Below are positions 1 through 11,465 of a stretch of DNA of 64,000 nt, piece after piece. Both the position numbers and the translations under genes were made by a program. Positions within the stretch are counted from its first letter, which is position 1. Every line of letters starts with the position of its first letter. The DNA is taken from positions 3,960,342-4,024,341 of the forward strand of contig NC_051090.1 of the NCBI RefSeq assembly GCF_901709675.1, given 5' to 3'. The DNA comes from Syngnathus acus (taxonomy: Eukaryota; Chordata; Actinopteri; Syngnathiformes; Syngnathidae). Under the pieces are notes generated by a model. That model made no database searches. It was given only the letters and a program-made list of their open reading frames with translations, and had not been told where the DNA came from.

Positions 1-3000
1 TCAAAATGAGTTGGCAGGAATCCTCAGCGCGGAGGCTGCAAGCTAAGAAGTCATTTGGCTGAAAATCACTCGATACAAAAGAGATGAGAAGGAAAGAGAG
101 GAAAGGATGGAGGGAAAACAATTGCTTCCTGCTCTCCTCCGCAAAGGCTTCCCTCGCTATACCGATATTGTTTTGCTAGTGACATCCAATGACTTTTCTT
201 ATGTGGTCCATAGAGCCATCTGAAGTCTCTCTTGTTTTCTTGACAGCATGACGAATGAATGCTGATAAAGATGAAAAATCATCTGTCATCCCTCGCCTCG
301 TGTAAATGGATCCTCTCGATGGAAGTCGTTTATCTAATTTGAGGCCTTGTTTTGTTCCTCGCCTGATAACAGAGATAACTGGTGACTGGAGGCTAAAGTG
401 CTAATGGATTTAGCACGGCCAGATGCATTTGCATGCTGGAGTGACTCGCTTTGTGGAAAGATACTCGTGGAAACTTCGCGGACGCCTACGTCAATAGGGA
501 GCACTTTTCTTTTTTTCATTAAAAAAAAAAAAATCATAAAAGCGGCACTGGCAGAGTTTTCGATTCAAGCATTTGTTGTCATTGTCTTCTTGAAAATATC
601 TGCAACCTTTCCCCACTCAAAAATAAACTTAAATTCAAATTTTTTTTAACAAAAAGAAAAATGTTTTATAAATATAATTAAATATTCTAAATATAAGCCA
701 TCTTTTTTCTTATATGGATCAATTTTGAAATGTACTTTTACAATAATGATACAACCACATCTATTTGACCAAATGGCTCAAATCTCAACCCAAATAATTT
801 TAGCGTCAACTTTTTTTTTTTTGGTGGGCTTTTGCTACTAGGCAGGAAAACTGACAAGATAAGAGAAGCGCTATTCTCGATCATATCAAAGTGCTATGTG
901 TGTGTGATTTAAACTGTTGTTGTGGGTGTTTTTGTGTGTTATGTCACATTCAAGTGCTTTTCCAGCTGCGGTCAGCTCAGCCTCTCCACTGGTTTAAAAA
1001 AAAAAAAACAAAAAAAAAAATCCCCCTTAAAGGTGTATGCACGTAGGCGTAATGTTTTGTCAATATTCCAACCTCAACTATGAGTGAGCATTTCCATGTG
1101 TGTGCGTAGCTATGTGCACACGCATGCACGCAGAGTGGCCTGGCCTAAAGCGATCCCTATTTGAAATGCTAATTTGCTTCCCTTCCCGCAGGTACTTCCA
1201 GAGTGTGCGTTGAAGCTAAATGGCTCATCCGAGCGGGTCATCGTGAGCTGTAATGAATTCACGTGTTCTCACATTACGCTGGGTGCGCAAAGAAAACGCT
1301 ACCTCAATGTTTCAGGCTGTATCAAAATTGCATTGTTAGCGTCTGTAAAATGGCACCAAAAAAAAGGACAAAAGTATGCAAATCCCAAAACCTCCATGCA
1401 TAATAATTTGGAAGTGAATCTTGAAAAAGATAAACTGGATTATGCAAGAGCAACGTCATTTTGTCTGCCCTTTGATGGGATTATTTGTTTGTTTGTTTTT
1501 ATAACAGGAATGTCAAGGTTGCCAGGTGAATGTTTTTGCGCCGCCGTCCCCGCGGAGGAATAACAAGCGTAATCCTATTTCCATATCAGCGCTAAACATT
1601 CGCAGACTGGCTTCGCAGACGCGACGACCGATTCGTCATACTTTGCCTGTGCCGCCAGCGTCTTGTTGTTGCGAACAATCGGCAAGCAGCAAGGGATTAC
1701 TGTGTGACGGATAAATGCAGCGAGGTGCTGCTGTTTTGGTTAGCAACAGAGTTTAAATGGGCTCAGCAGCTAGCGAGATAAAAGGAAGGCAGTTTTCCCT
1801 CTTTGGATGAACTATAATTTTGATAGTTGGAATCGTGTCTCGTGTGAGGAGTAACAACCCATAAATTCTGCCCAGCAACAAGTGAGCAAGCAAACTTGCC
1901 ACGAGAATACGTCATCGCTTAGTGCCCTTGTATTTTTTTTTCCCAAACAAAACCGCCACCGGTGCTCGCCCCCTCCCTTTCTGCGCTGACCCCTTCCAAC
2001 CCCCTACCGCGTTTGTCCTTAGCCGACCACCCGCCACCCTTTTCACATTCACAGACATCTTCGCAGACCGGCCAGGCAAACGACGGCGAGATTTGGATGC
2101 CAGAGGCCAGGCTAATTATGCTAATCCAATGAGACTGATAAGAAGGAGAATCTGCACGGAAGCATTGCAGACAAATGGATGAAATACACTCACTAGACAC
2201 CTCATTAGGTACACCTGTATGCTGTGTCCAAAGGGTTATAATATTGACAATAATTTTTACAAATAATCCCTTTTTCACCCTTATATTGATTCAGACGTGT
2301 TTTTAAATTGTATGTACAGTATATTTATTAGACATTGAATACATTTGTCACACGGATACTGTATATTACAAACAAGCCATTAAAATAAACACTATGAAAA
2401 TGACCAGATAGCGTTGCTACGCGAGCTGGCCTTTGCCCGCACTCCCCGTGAACTGACTGACTGAGGCCCGTGGGCGGCCGGCGCCGGCGCTTCACTCAAC
2501 CACAACTCATCAAAGCGCCACTCTGCAGCTCTTTCTCTGCCTCTGCTCGCTGCTCTTTTCATCCGCACGCCCGAATCGGACTCACGGCAGCTGCGGCGTT
2601 GCTTTTGTTTGTTTGTTTGTTTGAGAAATTTAAATGCTGAAACTCTCAAACTTGTGGAATGAAAACACATTAGATTTATATCTACTTTCTGTGCAAATAT
2701 TTTTTTCCTGCATATCTGATTCGACTAGGAATAACACACACAGCATAGCATATGAGCTAAAAGTGAAAGAGATGGAGGTGGTAGGATTGAGGCGATGCCG
2801 TATCAGTGGGAGTATAATTAACTCTGCTGGAGAGCTGATTCAGTACAGATAGTTTTAAATGGCTCGGGCGGGAGAATGGGCTCAGGTGAGAAGCTCATTA
2901 CAGATAAGGTCAGAGTAGAAACACCATCAAGGTGCAAATGTGTCATGAAATAATGTTATAAAAAGATCATCCGAACAGTTCGTTCAAGGAATGGACTGAC

Positions 3001-3168
3001 TAGAGAGCGCTACAACACTGACACCTAGCGGCTGAATCATGAAAACCCTTTTTTTGGTAAAAATGCTTACTATTACTCCCCAAATAAATTTAAAAAAAAC
3101 ACCTTCAATGACAAACTGTTTTTTGCAAAGATCTATTGATCTTAATAAATAAAGCTATCTCCAAAATG
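1..3168. other. Gene-free flank, AT-rich, with one CpG-rich patch
   Basis: No open reading frame here looks like a conserved protein. The stretch has poly-A/poly-T runs and GT-rich simple sequence near 890-940. A GC- and CpG-rich patch lies at about 2405-2600 and could be a promoter or first exon of a gene outside the window, but I see no convincing splice-linked coding sequence. A short Tc1-like end motif lies at about 2195-2216. The 3' untranslated region of mmachc should occupy part of the right end. Confidence 0.5.
2195..2216. repeat. Short dispersed DNA-transposon end motif (TTAGGTACAC type)
   Basis: The sequence CTCATTAGGTACACC matches the terminal motif of a Tc1/mariner-like element common in fish, by memory of the family. 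Related copies occur at 7495-7543, 39416-39435, 42308-42324 and 57300-57320. No transposase is present. Confidence 0.4.
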
Positions 3169-4425
3169 TCAGCCGTGTCCATTCACCTGAGCGTGATCCT
3201 CCGGGCTGTGAGAGCGAGTGTCATCCAACTCTGGCAGGAGACCCCAACTCCTGAGGAGAGCAGGTCGCTGGGCAGGCGGCGTGGCGAAGTAGTCCTTCTG
3301 TTTCTGCGAGTAAGTCTGCGAAGGAGTGATGATGTTCCTGTAGCTCCAATCCTAGGGCGTAAAACAGCGTGATGACGGGAACGTGACGCGTGGAATGTTT
3401 CATTTAGGCTTTGTGCTACCTGCCACCGCAAGTTGAAATCCTCCAGCAACTGAATCCTGTCCTCCCTGGAGGGCACGCAGTCTGGAGGGGCAGGCTGGAG
3501 CTCCTCTGGGTCCATTTTAACGTCTTGGAACACCAGCAGAGCTCGGATGGCGAACCAGCCTCCCAATTTGGGATGCACGCACACACCGAACATCTTCTAA
3601 TGGCAAATTCATGGAATGAAAAGTCAAACGAAGGTTACGCGCATGTTAGAATATTTTTAGGGTTCAATATTTTAGACAAAAAATATTTCATTGCAATTTT
3701 TTTTTTGCAATTTCAAAGTCAGGTTAAAATAATAGTTCCAAAGCTAAATCTAAAAACTGATTAGGAATACTTTGTTAGCCCAGGGTTGGTCGCTGACGTC
3801 GGACTGCTGGTAGTAGAAAGCCGCTCCTGACACGTGTGCGGCGGTCTGCGCTAAGAATTTGGGCTTTCTGCTGGGCAGCAGCTCGTAGTCGTAACTCACA
3901 TCCACCTTCTGTCTGGGAAAGTTCTGTAGATGACACAAAAGGGAGGAATCAATTAGGGTTAAAGACAATTAATTATTCCCAAATGTGATATGAATATCAC
4001 AAACCTGAGTGAGAGCAGAGGTGACACAATGTTTAACACACTGGTCAATGGGGTCAGAAAGCCCTTGGCATCCTTTCTCCTCCATGAAGGGAAGGAAGGC
4101 TTGCTCGAACATGGCGGGAGTGCTGAGGAGCACCACGGCCAAGCTGTCATTCGGGTACGGCAGCTGAAGCTTGGTGGGCAGCACGGAGTTGTACCAACCT
4201 ACCTGAAAATATAGAGCACAGGTGTCATGAGGAAGCTACACTAGGGACAACAGTTTCTGCTAGTTTCTGCAATTAACGTGGCCTTTGGGGTGATAAGGTT
4301 CAGAAAATAAAATTCAGAAGTTGGAGCATAAATACCTTCAAGGTGTACACTTCAAATCCGAGTTTGAGCAGACTGTCCTCGAGTAACTTTTTGACATTTT
4401 CCACGTTAACGGCAGAGGCCGCCAT
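3169..4425 (-). CDS. mmachc: Cobalamin-processing protein MMACHC (CblC), five coding exons
   Basis: MMACHC binds intracellular cobalamin, removes its upper axial ligand using glutathione or flavin, and passes the cofactor on for methyl- and adenosylcobalamin synthesis in the cytosol. Coding exons on the minus strand are 4336-4425, 4005-4202, 3771-3923, 3420-3593 and 3169-3351. All join in frame at GT-AG sites, giving about 265 residues (human about 282). Family landmarks are GFEVY near residue 24, VLLSTPAMF and SDPIDQCVKH in exon 2, FLAQTAAHVSGAAFYYQ in exon 3, and GVCVHPKLGGWFAIRALL then DCVPSREDRI in exon 4. The start ATG sits in a good context (AAAATGGCGGCC). The C-terminal tail is shorter than the proline-rich mammalian tail. 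It is head to head with the coiled-coil gene at 5097, and the region between them looks like a shared promoter. Identification is very secure. Confidence 0.96.
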
Positions 4426-4621
4426 TTTAACGTGACATCATCTCCGCGTGGCATTGTGGGATATTGTGTTCGCTTCCCCTGATGAGGACACTTCGAATAA
4501 ATAAGACGCTACTAGAAAGATATCTAAACTAATACAAATGCAGTACACAAATATTTAATTCAAGGGGTAGTCATTTACTACGAATGTCTTGGTATTTAAA
4601 ATAAAATAAATACCTGCTACA

Positions 4622-4635
4622 ACTACAATTCCCAG
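4622..4635 (+). promoter_or_regulatory. ZNF143/THAP11 (SBS-type) binding site
   Basis: ACTACAATTCCCAG is an exact match to the core of the motif bound by ZNF143 and THAP11 with HCFC1. Its place in the mmachc promoter matches the known control of mammalian MMACHC by these factors. Binding is inferred. Confidence 0.8.
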
Positions 4636-4655
4636 ACGTCCTCAAGGCTCGTGTG

Positions 4656-4663
4656 TGACGTCA
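4656..4663. promoter_or_regulatory. CRE palindrome TGACGTCA
   Basis: A perfect 8-bp CREB/ATF consensus lies 21 bases from the ZNF143-type site within the divergent promoter. Function is inferred from the motif and position. Confidence 0.6.
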
Positions 4664-5096
4664 TCACGTAGTCTCAAGGCTCCTTTATTTAAAAGTGGCT
4701 CGCGATGTTTGGAAGTAATAGTTACCATTTTATTTTGTTTTGATTTACTTTGTTTTACTAGTATTCTGATCCATAAATAGATTCCATGTGACCGTCTTGT
4801 GCGTTAAAATTTGATACGGTTATGCCGACACAGTTATTACCGTACAATAGCATTGTCTGCTAATGTAAACAATCTTGGGACAAAACATCTTTTTTTTTGC
4901 TCAGGTTTGTGCTTATCAGTCCAAAAATCCTACTTCTGAGTAGAGCAGGAGTTCCGTTGTAACCGAATCTCCCCAGCAAGTGTCAAAGCTGTTACCTAGG
5001 TTGTTACCTCGGCACAGAAGTGTAAAGTTACATGTTGACAGTTTTGCTTGTTTAATGACTACAGAGATCTTCATGTCTTTGCAGATCGACTGCAAA

Positions 5097-6994
5097 ATGA
5101 ACTGGGACCGCCAGGTGAGCTCCATCCTCTCTGCAGCTGACGACAGCGTGGCTAACATGAGGGTGAGTACATTTTAATGTATCAATGTATTTATTTCTAC
5201 AAATATAATCATTTTGTAGGATTCTATGTCCACAGGGGAGACTGTCCTCACTGGGAAACGCAAGCAAAAGAGAAGAAGGTGCATGAGTTAAGAAATCCAT
5301 GTATAGCAGAGTACGGTCATTATTAACTGAGCTAATATATTCGCTTCTCTTCAGAGTCATTTCAATTCAAGGAGAAGTTTCATGATTCCGATTTTGACAC
5401 CCTTGCCGTCAGCGCTCCATCATCTAGTGCACAGCAGGTTCGTCCTGTCAATCCTGGGGTGCAGTGGGCAGATATAGCCTCCATCCAGTCTCAGCTCCAG
5501 ACACAGAACCAGGTGATTATATAAAACTTTAAAATCGTGGTCATTTCAAAGGTAAAAAAATTCCACATTGCCTTCCCACCGATGTCATTTTTTTTATTTT
5601 TCTTCAAGGCAATGGAGTCACTCACCAAGAAGCTCAGCGACATCGAACAGGAGAAACAGTCTCAGCAATTTCACATCCAGACGCTTCAAGGTAGCGCAAA
5701 CTGACGATTGAAGCATCGTAAAGCGCACAAATAGTCGATGCGTAACACCGACGTGTCTTCCAGCCGAGGTGGACCGATTGCGTCAAGACTTGAGAGGAAG
5801 GAGACGTGAGAAGGACTTTGCAGGAGAGGAGCAAGTGATGAGTGATGTTGGAACGAGCGCCTTCCCCAAAGAGAGGTGCGTTACAAAATCTTGAGCTTGT
5901 AAGAAATCTTTCATTTTACCTTCTTATGGTAGCTGGAGCTCCAAGACGTGTCGAGCGGAACTGGAACATCTACGCAAAGAAGTAGAGCAGCTGAAAACAC
6001 GACTGAGTGAGTCACACTAAATCTGCAAGACTGTGCAAGCCTCAATATTGGCCTTCAAAACATCGTCATCATCTTCTCGACATGTCCTTTTGTTTATTTA
6101 ATTTGTGCCGCGGGACAAGGGAGGCAAGAGGAGGCCATGATGCTCCAGGAGAAAGAGGCCCGAGAGAACCGGCGACAGTGCCAGCGTAGCAGTGAGGTGA
6201 AAGAGCTTCCACTCTCTAACATATGAAATTTCTAATTTTGTATCTCAATAGCATGTTGTGTTTGCTCTTTCAAGCAGATGCTTCAGGAGCTGACAGACCG
6301 CTACAAATCTCACAGCACAGATCTGGCCAAACGTTCCTTTGAGTATGTGCAAAAGGAGGTCCACCATATCAGGTGTGTGTACTTCTGCACGCCCTGGATG
6401 TTTGCGCTCTGATTCACCACCGTGCAATTCTTGATCTCACTACAGCAACACCGTGTCAGAGCTAGAGGGCGAGGTCATACGTCTGCGTGAGCGCCAAGTC
6501 ACGTTAACAGCAAGTAAGACTTTCCACTACAAGTCAATTTTTATTATTTTTTATTTACGCCGCTATGACTATTTTGCTACTTGAGAGCCAAAAAAAAATT
6601 TGTATTGGCCAGATGACTCGCCCAGGGTCAAAGTCGAAGAGGCCAAGCAGGACTCGGACTCAGATGACTTCAGCCCGACAGTGAGCCTGGCTGAGATCAG
6701 CTCGGATCTCTCACTGCTGGATGATCTTGGTGAGTCAAATATTTTTCTAGGTGGCGCAATAATCATTGAAGTAAGATGAGGGAAATGACTGTGTGTGTAA
6801 TTCAGTGCAGCAAAGGATGACCTCACTAACGACCCCCATCTGCTCCCCCGCCAGCTCTCGAGCGTCAGAGTATTCCATCCGGAGTCAAGAACGACTTCCT
6901 AGACGAGGAGGAATATGACGACCGAGACATCCTGGATGACGATGACGACGTGAATCCAGAGTTTGGATCCGACCTGAGTCTGACGGATTTCTGA
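5097..6994 (+). CDS. ccdc163: Coiled-coil protein, probable CCDC163 orthologue, eleven coding exons
   Basis: Coding exons are 5097-5162, 5236-5278, 5355-5512, 5609-5690, 5764-5875, 5933-6006, 6120-6196, 6278-6372, 6446-6513, 6613-6729 and 6855-6994. All phases agree and give 343 residues. The N-terminus MNWDRQVSSILSAADDSV resembles CCDC163 by memory. The middle, from about residue 87, is coiled coil rich in Glu, Lys, Gln and Leu heptads. The C-terminus is very acidic (DEEEYDDRDILDDDDD) and ends SLTDF. There is no signal peptide or convincing membrane segment. In mammals CCDC163 lies beside MMACHC, and here it is divergent from mmachc over a shared promoter. A leader exon is likely upstream, since the first coding exon follows a TTTGCAG acceptor; the first in-frame ATG after it was chosen. 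Molecular function is not known to me. The coding structure is secure; the name is less so. Confidence 0.72.
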
Positions 6995-7106
6995 TCTTCT
7001 TTTCTGTGAGGTCAGTTTTGGGATATCAATCAGGAGGAAATTCCGGTTTGTTTGCCTTGCTATTTTGCGGTTCATTATTCTAGTCAACACATTTTTTTTT
7101 TTGGAC

Positions 7107-7112
7107 AATAAA
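7107..7112 (+). terminator. Polyadenylation signal of the ccdc163-like gene
   Basis: AATAAA lies 113 bases after the stop codon of the coiled-coil gene, the first such hexamer downstream on its strand. Confidence 0.6.
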
Positions 7113-7494
7113 GCAAAAAAACCAACACTCCATTTCAAATACCTTTTAATGATAATGGTCCATAATCCACATTGACCAGCAAAGCCACACAAAGCAACAG
7201 TGAATGCGTTTGACACCTCAACAGACAAACACAAGTGCGTCATTTTAAAACATGGCTTTCCATATTGAGAATTCCATCTCGAAGGGGAATGCGTCTTATA
7301 TGTGTTTTTATCAATTAATCTACCAACGCGACAACAATAGTATTTACAATATGAACACTTCATCAAGGCCACTGCTCTGGTCGTATTTTCATGACATAAA
7401 TAGAAATGTTTAAAAGGCACTCTCACCTGGACTACAATAGGGGGGGGGGGGTGCAAAAAAGCATCAGCAACAAGACTGGATTTGAACACACGTT

Positions 7495-7543
7495 GGACAC
7501 TTCATTAGGTACACCCACTCAATCCAAATGCACCTAATGTGAC
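7495..7543. repeat. Tiny inverted-repeat remnant of a Tc1-like element
   Basis: CACTTCATTAGGT near 7498 and ACCTAATGTGACC near 7532 are imperfect inverted copies with a loop of about 20 bases. It looks like a miniature deletion derivative whose ends match the motif at 2195. It lies in the 3' region between two convergent genes. Confidence 0.4.
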
Positions 7544-7811
7544 CAACTCGCGTTAAATAACACACGCAAAATTTAAAGACACACACTTAAAAACGCACAC
7601 ACGCAGCTAAAACGCACTCGCACAAACAATAACTTTTCTCAGAAACAAACAGAGAAAATGAAAATAAAGTGCAACCTCATTGAAAGTAAAAGTAGGCCGT
7701 TTGTTTTGTTCTCCTCTTGGGCCTTTTGAGTCATCCAAAGAGTTTTTTGTATTTCCTCCAAATAGTGAATTAGGATGTTTCATTTTTTTCTCCTGCAGTT
7801 GGGCAGATGCT

Positions 7812-7817
7812 TTTATT
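7812..7817 (-). terminator. Possible polyadenylation signal of the mucin-like gene
   Basis: TTTATT on the plus strand is AATAAA on the minus strand, about 240 bases beyond the stop codon of the mucin-like gene. Confidence 0.4.
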
Positions 7818-8058
7818 TGTGAAGTTACTCTACGACGTTTGTTTTTTTTGTTTTAACTCGGCCTCTATTGGAGGAAATACGGTAAATGTAGAATTGGCGG
7901 CTTTTTCTACCCGGTACCGTTTGTGGTCACACAAAACCTGGATTCTTCAGGATCAGGAGTCACAACTTAGAAGACAGACCGGGTAGTTGAGTCATGGCAA
8001 CTATTACCCATGAAGAAAGGATTTTTTTTTTTCTTCATTGTTTGGCTGTGCATACATA

Positions 8059-10983
8059 TCAGTAGCTGTACATAGACAAGGGTGTCTCCTCCATCATGTC
8101 GTCCTAGAAAAAACAAGAGAAACACACCAAAGCCAGTTAATTCAAAAGGAGACTTAATAAGAAATCGACTTTTTATTGCCCTGGTATAAATAGTTGGGTC
8201 TCTGAATCTGTTCAAGTCCGACGCTCCAGCAAGACTTTGTTGTCATGGTAACAAAGAGCTTGCTGTTAATGTGCCCCTTTTAGTTTAGAGACTGAGACCT
8301 GTTTTTTTTTTTTTTTTTTTACTATTCATGTTCTCAGCTTTCAAAATAAAAAGATGGACATTTTTGAAAATCATTCTCCCTCACCATAGGCAAGTCCTGT
8401 AGCCTGCGGAACTCCGGCCTGTTGTCTCGTCGTCGGAGTTTGAGGAAGAGGAGCAGGGTGATGACGGCGGCGCTGATGATGAAGGCAGACACCAGGCCAG
8501 CCAGCAGGGGATCCAGCTTCGGGGAGTCGTGGACTATGACGGCTGGAGTGGGACCACAAAGCACAAGAGATGCATTGGAGCTTTTCCAAAAGTGCCCACC
8601 GGACATAATTACAGTTACATTTGTTAACATTTTAATATCATTTAAATGTACTCATTTGTATTCGCCATATGATGATTTTTAATTAAATTGTTATCATTTG
8701 AATTTTATTTCAAATGCAACCACTTTCACTTAAATGTACATTATTTTCCATGTACTTTCTCTTATTGATTATATTGACTGCTTCAGATGATGTAAGTGGC
8801 CCAACCATGTGCTATTAAATTTGAATTACTTTATATTATGTAATTGCAACCTGGTTGTTAGGTCGGGAAAGTGGCCGCTATCTTTACGCGTTGCTATGGA
8901 GCACTGTTTTGCCAACTCGACAGTTTTCACATCATCAAGTAAAAACAACCACAGAGGAGCGAGCCATCCCTTTTTCTCTGGCTCATGGAAAAAAGGCAAC
9001 GTGCCAAGTGTGGACTAATAAAACCACATCACCAGGAAAGCAGGAATCATGGGAGGTTTTTTTTTTTTGCCAATGTCCTAGAAAATGTCTGCCAGACAGA
9101 TGGAAAGATAAAATGAATAAGACGGCACGCTCCCACAGTGGATCAAGAAGGCCTCCATGGGTGTTTAAATAATTGAGCGGGCAGATAAAGTGCTACGCAA
9201 CACGAGTCCCATGACTGTCTCCAAACAGAGGGACCAGTGTGGACGGCCTGGTAGCGACAGTACTTGTGTGTAGAAGAAGGAGAAAAGAGCTGGCTCGTGT
9301 CTAAACAAACAAAAGAACACTGTTGCTTTTGTTCTCGGGCCAGTTTAGCCTCTGTCATCATCCAAACAGTGAAAAGCCCAGGACATATTTAGAAAGCGCT
9401 CGGTGACTATTTTGCATTTAGGGCGAGTGAGGGTAAGCTGAAAAGTAGAACGTAACACAAGTTAATATGTAATAAAGTAGTGGTGTACTTACTTTCGCCC
9501 TTTACGTTGAGCTGCGACGGGGTGTCTGGATGCGGTTTGGTCTGCGTGGTGGTGAGGCCGAGTGGGGCGATGCTGGTCTGCAAGGGGGCTTCGCTGGAGG
9601 TCATCTGCAGTGACGTGAGAGTCGTCGTCCGAGAGGTGGAGGTCTCTTTGGAGGAGCTGGTTGTTAAGATCTTCGTGGTGGTGGTGGTGTGCGTGGTAGT
9701 GGGTGTGGTCGATTGCTGAGTCGTCAAGGGTGTGTTATTCGACGTGGTGCGAGGCAAGGGGGGTGATGTGGGGGGATGCGTTTCCACGGGAGCTGTCCGG
9801 CTCAATGGCGTAGTGGAGACAGGAAGTGAACCTGGCGAGTGCTGTGAAGTAGTGTTGATGTCGGTTTTGTTTGAAGGGCTCTGAGGAGATGTTGTGTCCG
9901 CCGCAGCTTGAGTGGTGAGTGTGGGGGAAGCAGAAGGCTTTGGTGTCACGTCGCTGGTCAGGTTGGTGGAGCTTTCTGGGATGGACGTCGTTGAGATTAC
10001 CTCTATGTCGGTGGCTACAAAAGAGAATCATGTTAGCTCTGTTTGGAAGTTAATTTTTATTGTTACTAATTCCTGTGTATTTCGTTCCATATTCCATTTC
10101 TTAAAATGTTTTGTGGAATAATATTTTGTAGCATTTTTCATCACTTTTTTAAAACTTTTTCATGTTTCGTTCAAATAAATACAGTGATCCCTCGCTACTT
10201 CGCGTTTCGTTTATCGCTGCTTCACTACATCGCGGATTTTTTTTCCAAATTAAAAAAAAACATTTAAAAGTCAAAATAAAACTTCTAACCTTTAGGACAA
10301 TGTAGTATTGCTCCAAATGTTCATTTACATTAATTTAGAAGTCTTTTCGAAGTTTTCGAGTGTTAGCACGATCGCGAATTAGCATCTTTCCGCTAACTCG
10401 TTAGCCTGCCCAGTACTCAGATTTCACTTATCGCGGGTGGGTTTTGGAACCAATTATCAGACCAGAAGCAGAGTAACAAAGTCGCTAAAAAAAGGCGGCC
10501 ACTATCTGCAGAGCTTCTGGCGACCAGTCGTGAAAGCAAACTGATGTAACCTTCAAGTGCCTGTGTATGTGTCTGAATATTTCTATCATTGCTTCGTTTC
10601 TCACGACAAGGTGAGAAGTCTCACACGGCAAATTATTATTTCATATCTTGCTCTATAGCTGTCCAAATACTTTCCCTCGTTGCCCCTGCATGCCCCACAT
10701 GGGTGGCACTTTGTCATCTTATCGACCTCCTCGACAGCTCACGATAATGAGCAAATATAGCTCAGCTAATGACTTCCCGTAGTGCATGGCATCCATAAAT
10801 CTCCACACTTACTGTTCCCTCTAGTCGGTTGTGGCGTCGCAATGGCGACTTCCCAATGCGGCGTCGTCGTACCGTTGCCAGAAGAGGAAGTGGAGTTGGA
10901 GTTCTTTGGAACAATTATGGGCGGAAGATTGCTGGTGAGATTCAGGTCACGTTCTGGTGCTGGTTGTGTCGTGTGCTCGTTAC
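8059..10983 (-). CDS. Mucin-like single-pass membrane protein, 5' end not resolved
   Basis: Four linked minus-strand exons are seen: 10813-10983, 9493-10014, 8385-8542 and 8059-8103, with consistent phases, giving about 298 residues of C-terminal protein. The two upstream exons encode a Thr/Ser/Pro-rich ectodomain with runs such as TTTHTTTTTK and sites such as NLT, NKT and NNT, typical of dense O-glycosylation. The third exon holds one membrane segment (DPLLAGLVSAFIISAAVITLLLF), followed by a basic stop-transfer LKLRRR and a short tail. The tail ends EETPLSMYSY, with two tyrosines near the C-terminus. The first seen exon begins in phase 1 after a CAG acceptor, so at least one upstream exon with a signal peptide is missing. 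A hydrophobic candidate lies at 14349-14431 but its phase does not fit directly. The architecture resembles small sialomucins (endomucin/PARM1/CD164 type), but I recognise no specific family. Confidence 0.75.
10182..10452. mobile_element. Nonautonomous DNA-transposon remnant (GTGATCCCTCGCTACTTCGCG type)
   Basis: The left end reads CAGTGATCCCTCGCTACTTC and the right end carries the related TTCACTTATCGCGGGT in inverted sense. These TATCGCG-bearing ends are familiar from a widespread vertebrate repeat. It has no coding capacity. It lies in an intron of the mucin-like gene. The superfamily is not assigned. Confidence 0.5.
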
Positions 10984-11296
10984 CTGATGGGAAGGCAAAC
11001 AGAGCCAAGCTTGATTAATGGTTATTCGGTGTCGTGGGCAATCGGTTTGCTAAAATGTAGACCGAGTGCGGTCCAAAAACATCTGAATTATAAGTTTGGG
11101 TTATATGTGGACCCAAAAGTTGCATCGTCAGTAAAAGCGGTGTGAGTGAGCAAAGGAAGGAAGCAAGAAACGATGCCAGGGGGATATTTGTAGCGACAAC
11201 ATTGCCGATTATTTTTCCCTATCATTCATTATCAATATATGTAGATATATTTTTAAGCTAGTTACTCAGTCATTATTAACGTGACACGAAGCTATC

Positions 11297-11465
11297 ATAA
11301 GTCTACACACCCCTGTTCAAATGCAATGTGTTTTAGATCAATCATTTGAGTGTGGCCTATAACCTGTACAACACAACTGAGTGTTTTTTTGTCGTTATTT
11401 TTCGAGGGGGAGTAAAATTAAAACTGTGCGCACATCCTGTTCAAGAAAAGGATGTGGTTGTGGTC
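11297..11465. repeat. Degenerate copy of the AAGTCTACACACC repeat family
   Basis: It contains AAGTCTACACACCCCTGTTC, then GTGTGGCCTATAACCTGTACA, then a tail near GCGCACATCC. These are landmarks of a fish DNA-transposon family, by memory. Shorter copies lie at 12779-12822 and 49174-49220. Confidence 0.5.

Larger units (their letters stand above)
4426..5096. promoter_or_regulatory. Bidirectional promoter between mmachc and the ccdc163-like gene
   Basis: The start codons of two divergent genes are 671 bases apart. The interval has a ZNF143/THAP11-type site (4622-4635), a palindromic CRE (4656-4663) and, close to the mmachc start, the sequence GCATTGTGGGA (4451-4461), which reads on the minus strand as a weaker ZNF143-like half. 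No TATA box is obvious. In mammals MMACHC is controlled by ZNF143, THAP11 and HCFC1, so the arrangement fits known biology. Transcription starts are inferred, not seen. Confidence 0.7.

Noticed and set aside
2392-2670. Arg/Ser-rich minus-strand frame in the CpG-rich patch
   Set aside because: Composition follows the GC content. I found no domain or spliced continuation, so I recorded the patch only as a possible promoter.
9480-9719. Val-rich plus-strand frame at 9.5-9.7 kb
   Set aside because: It is the antisense of the Thr/Ser-rich mucin exon. Runs of ACC/ACA codons read as valine-rich on the other strand.
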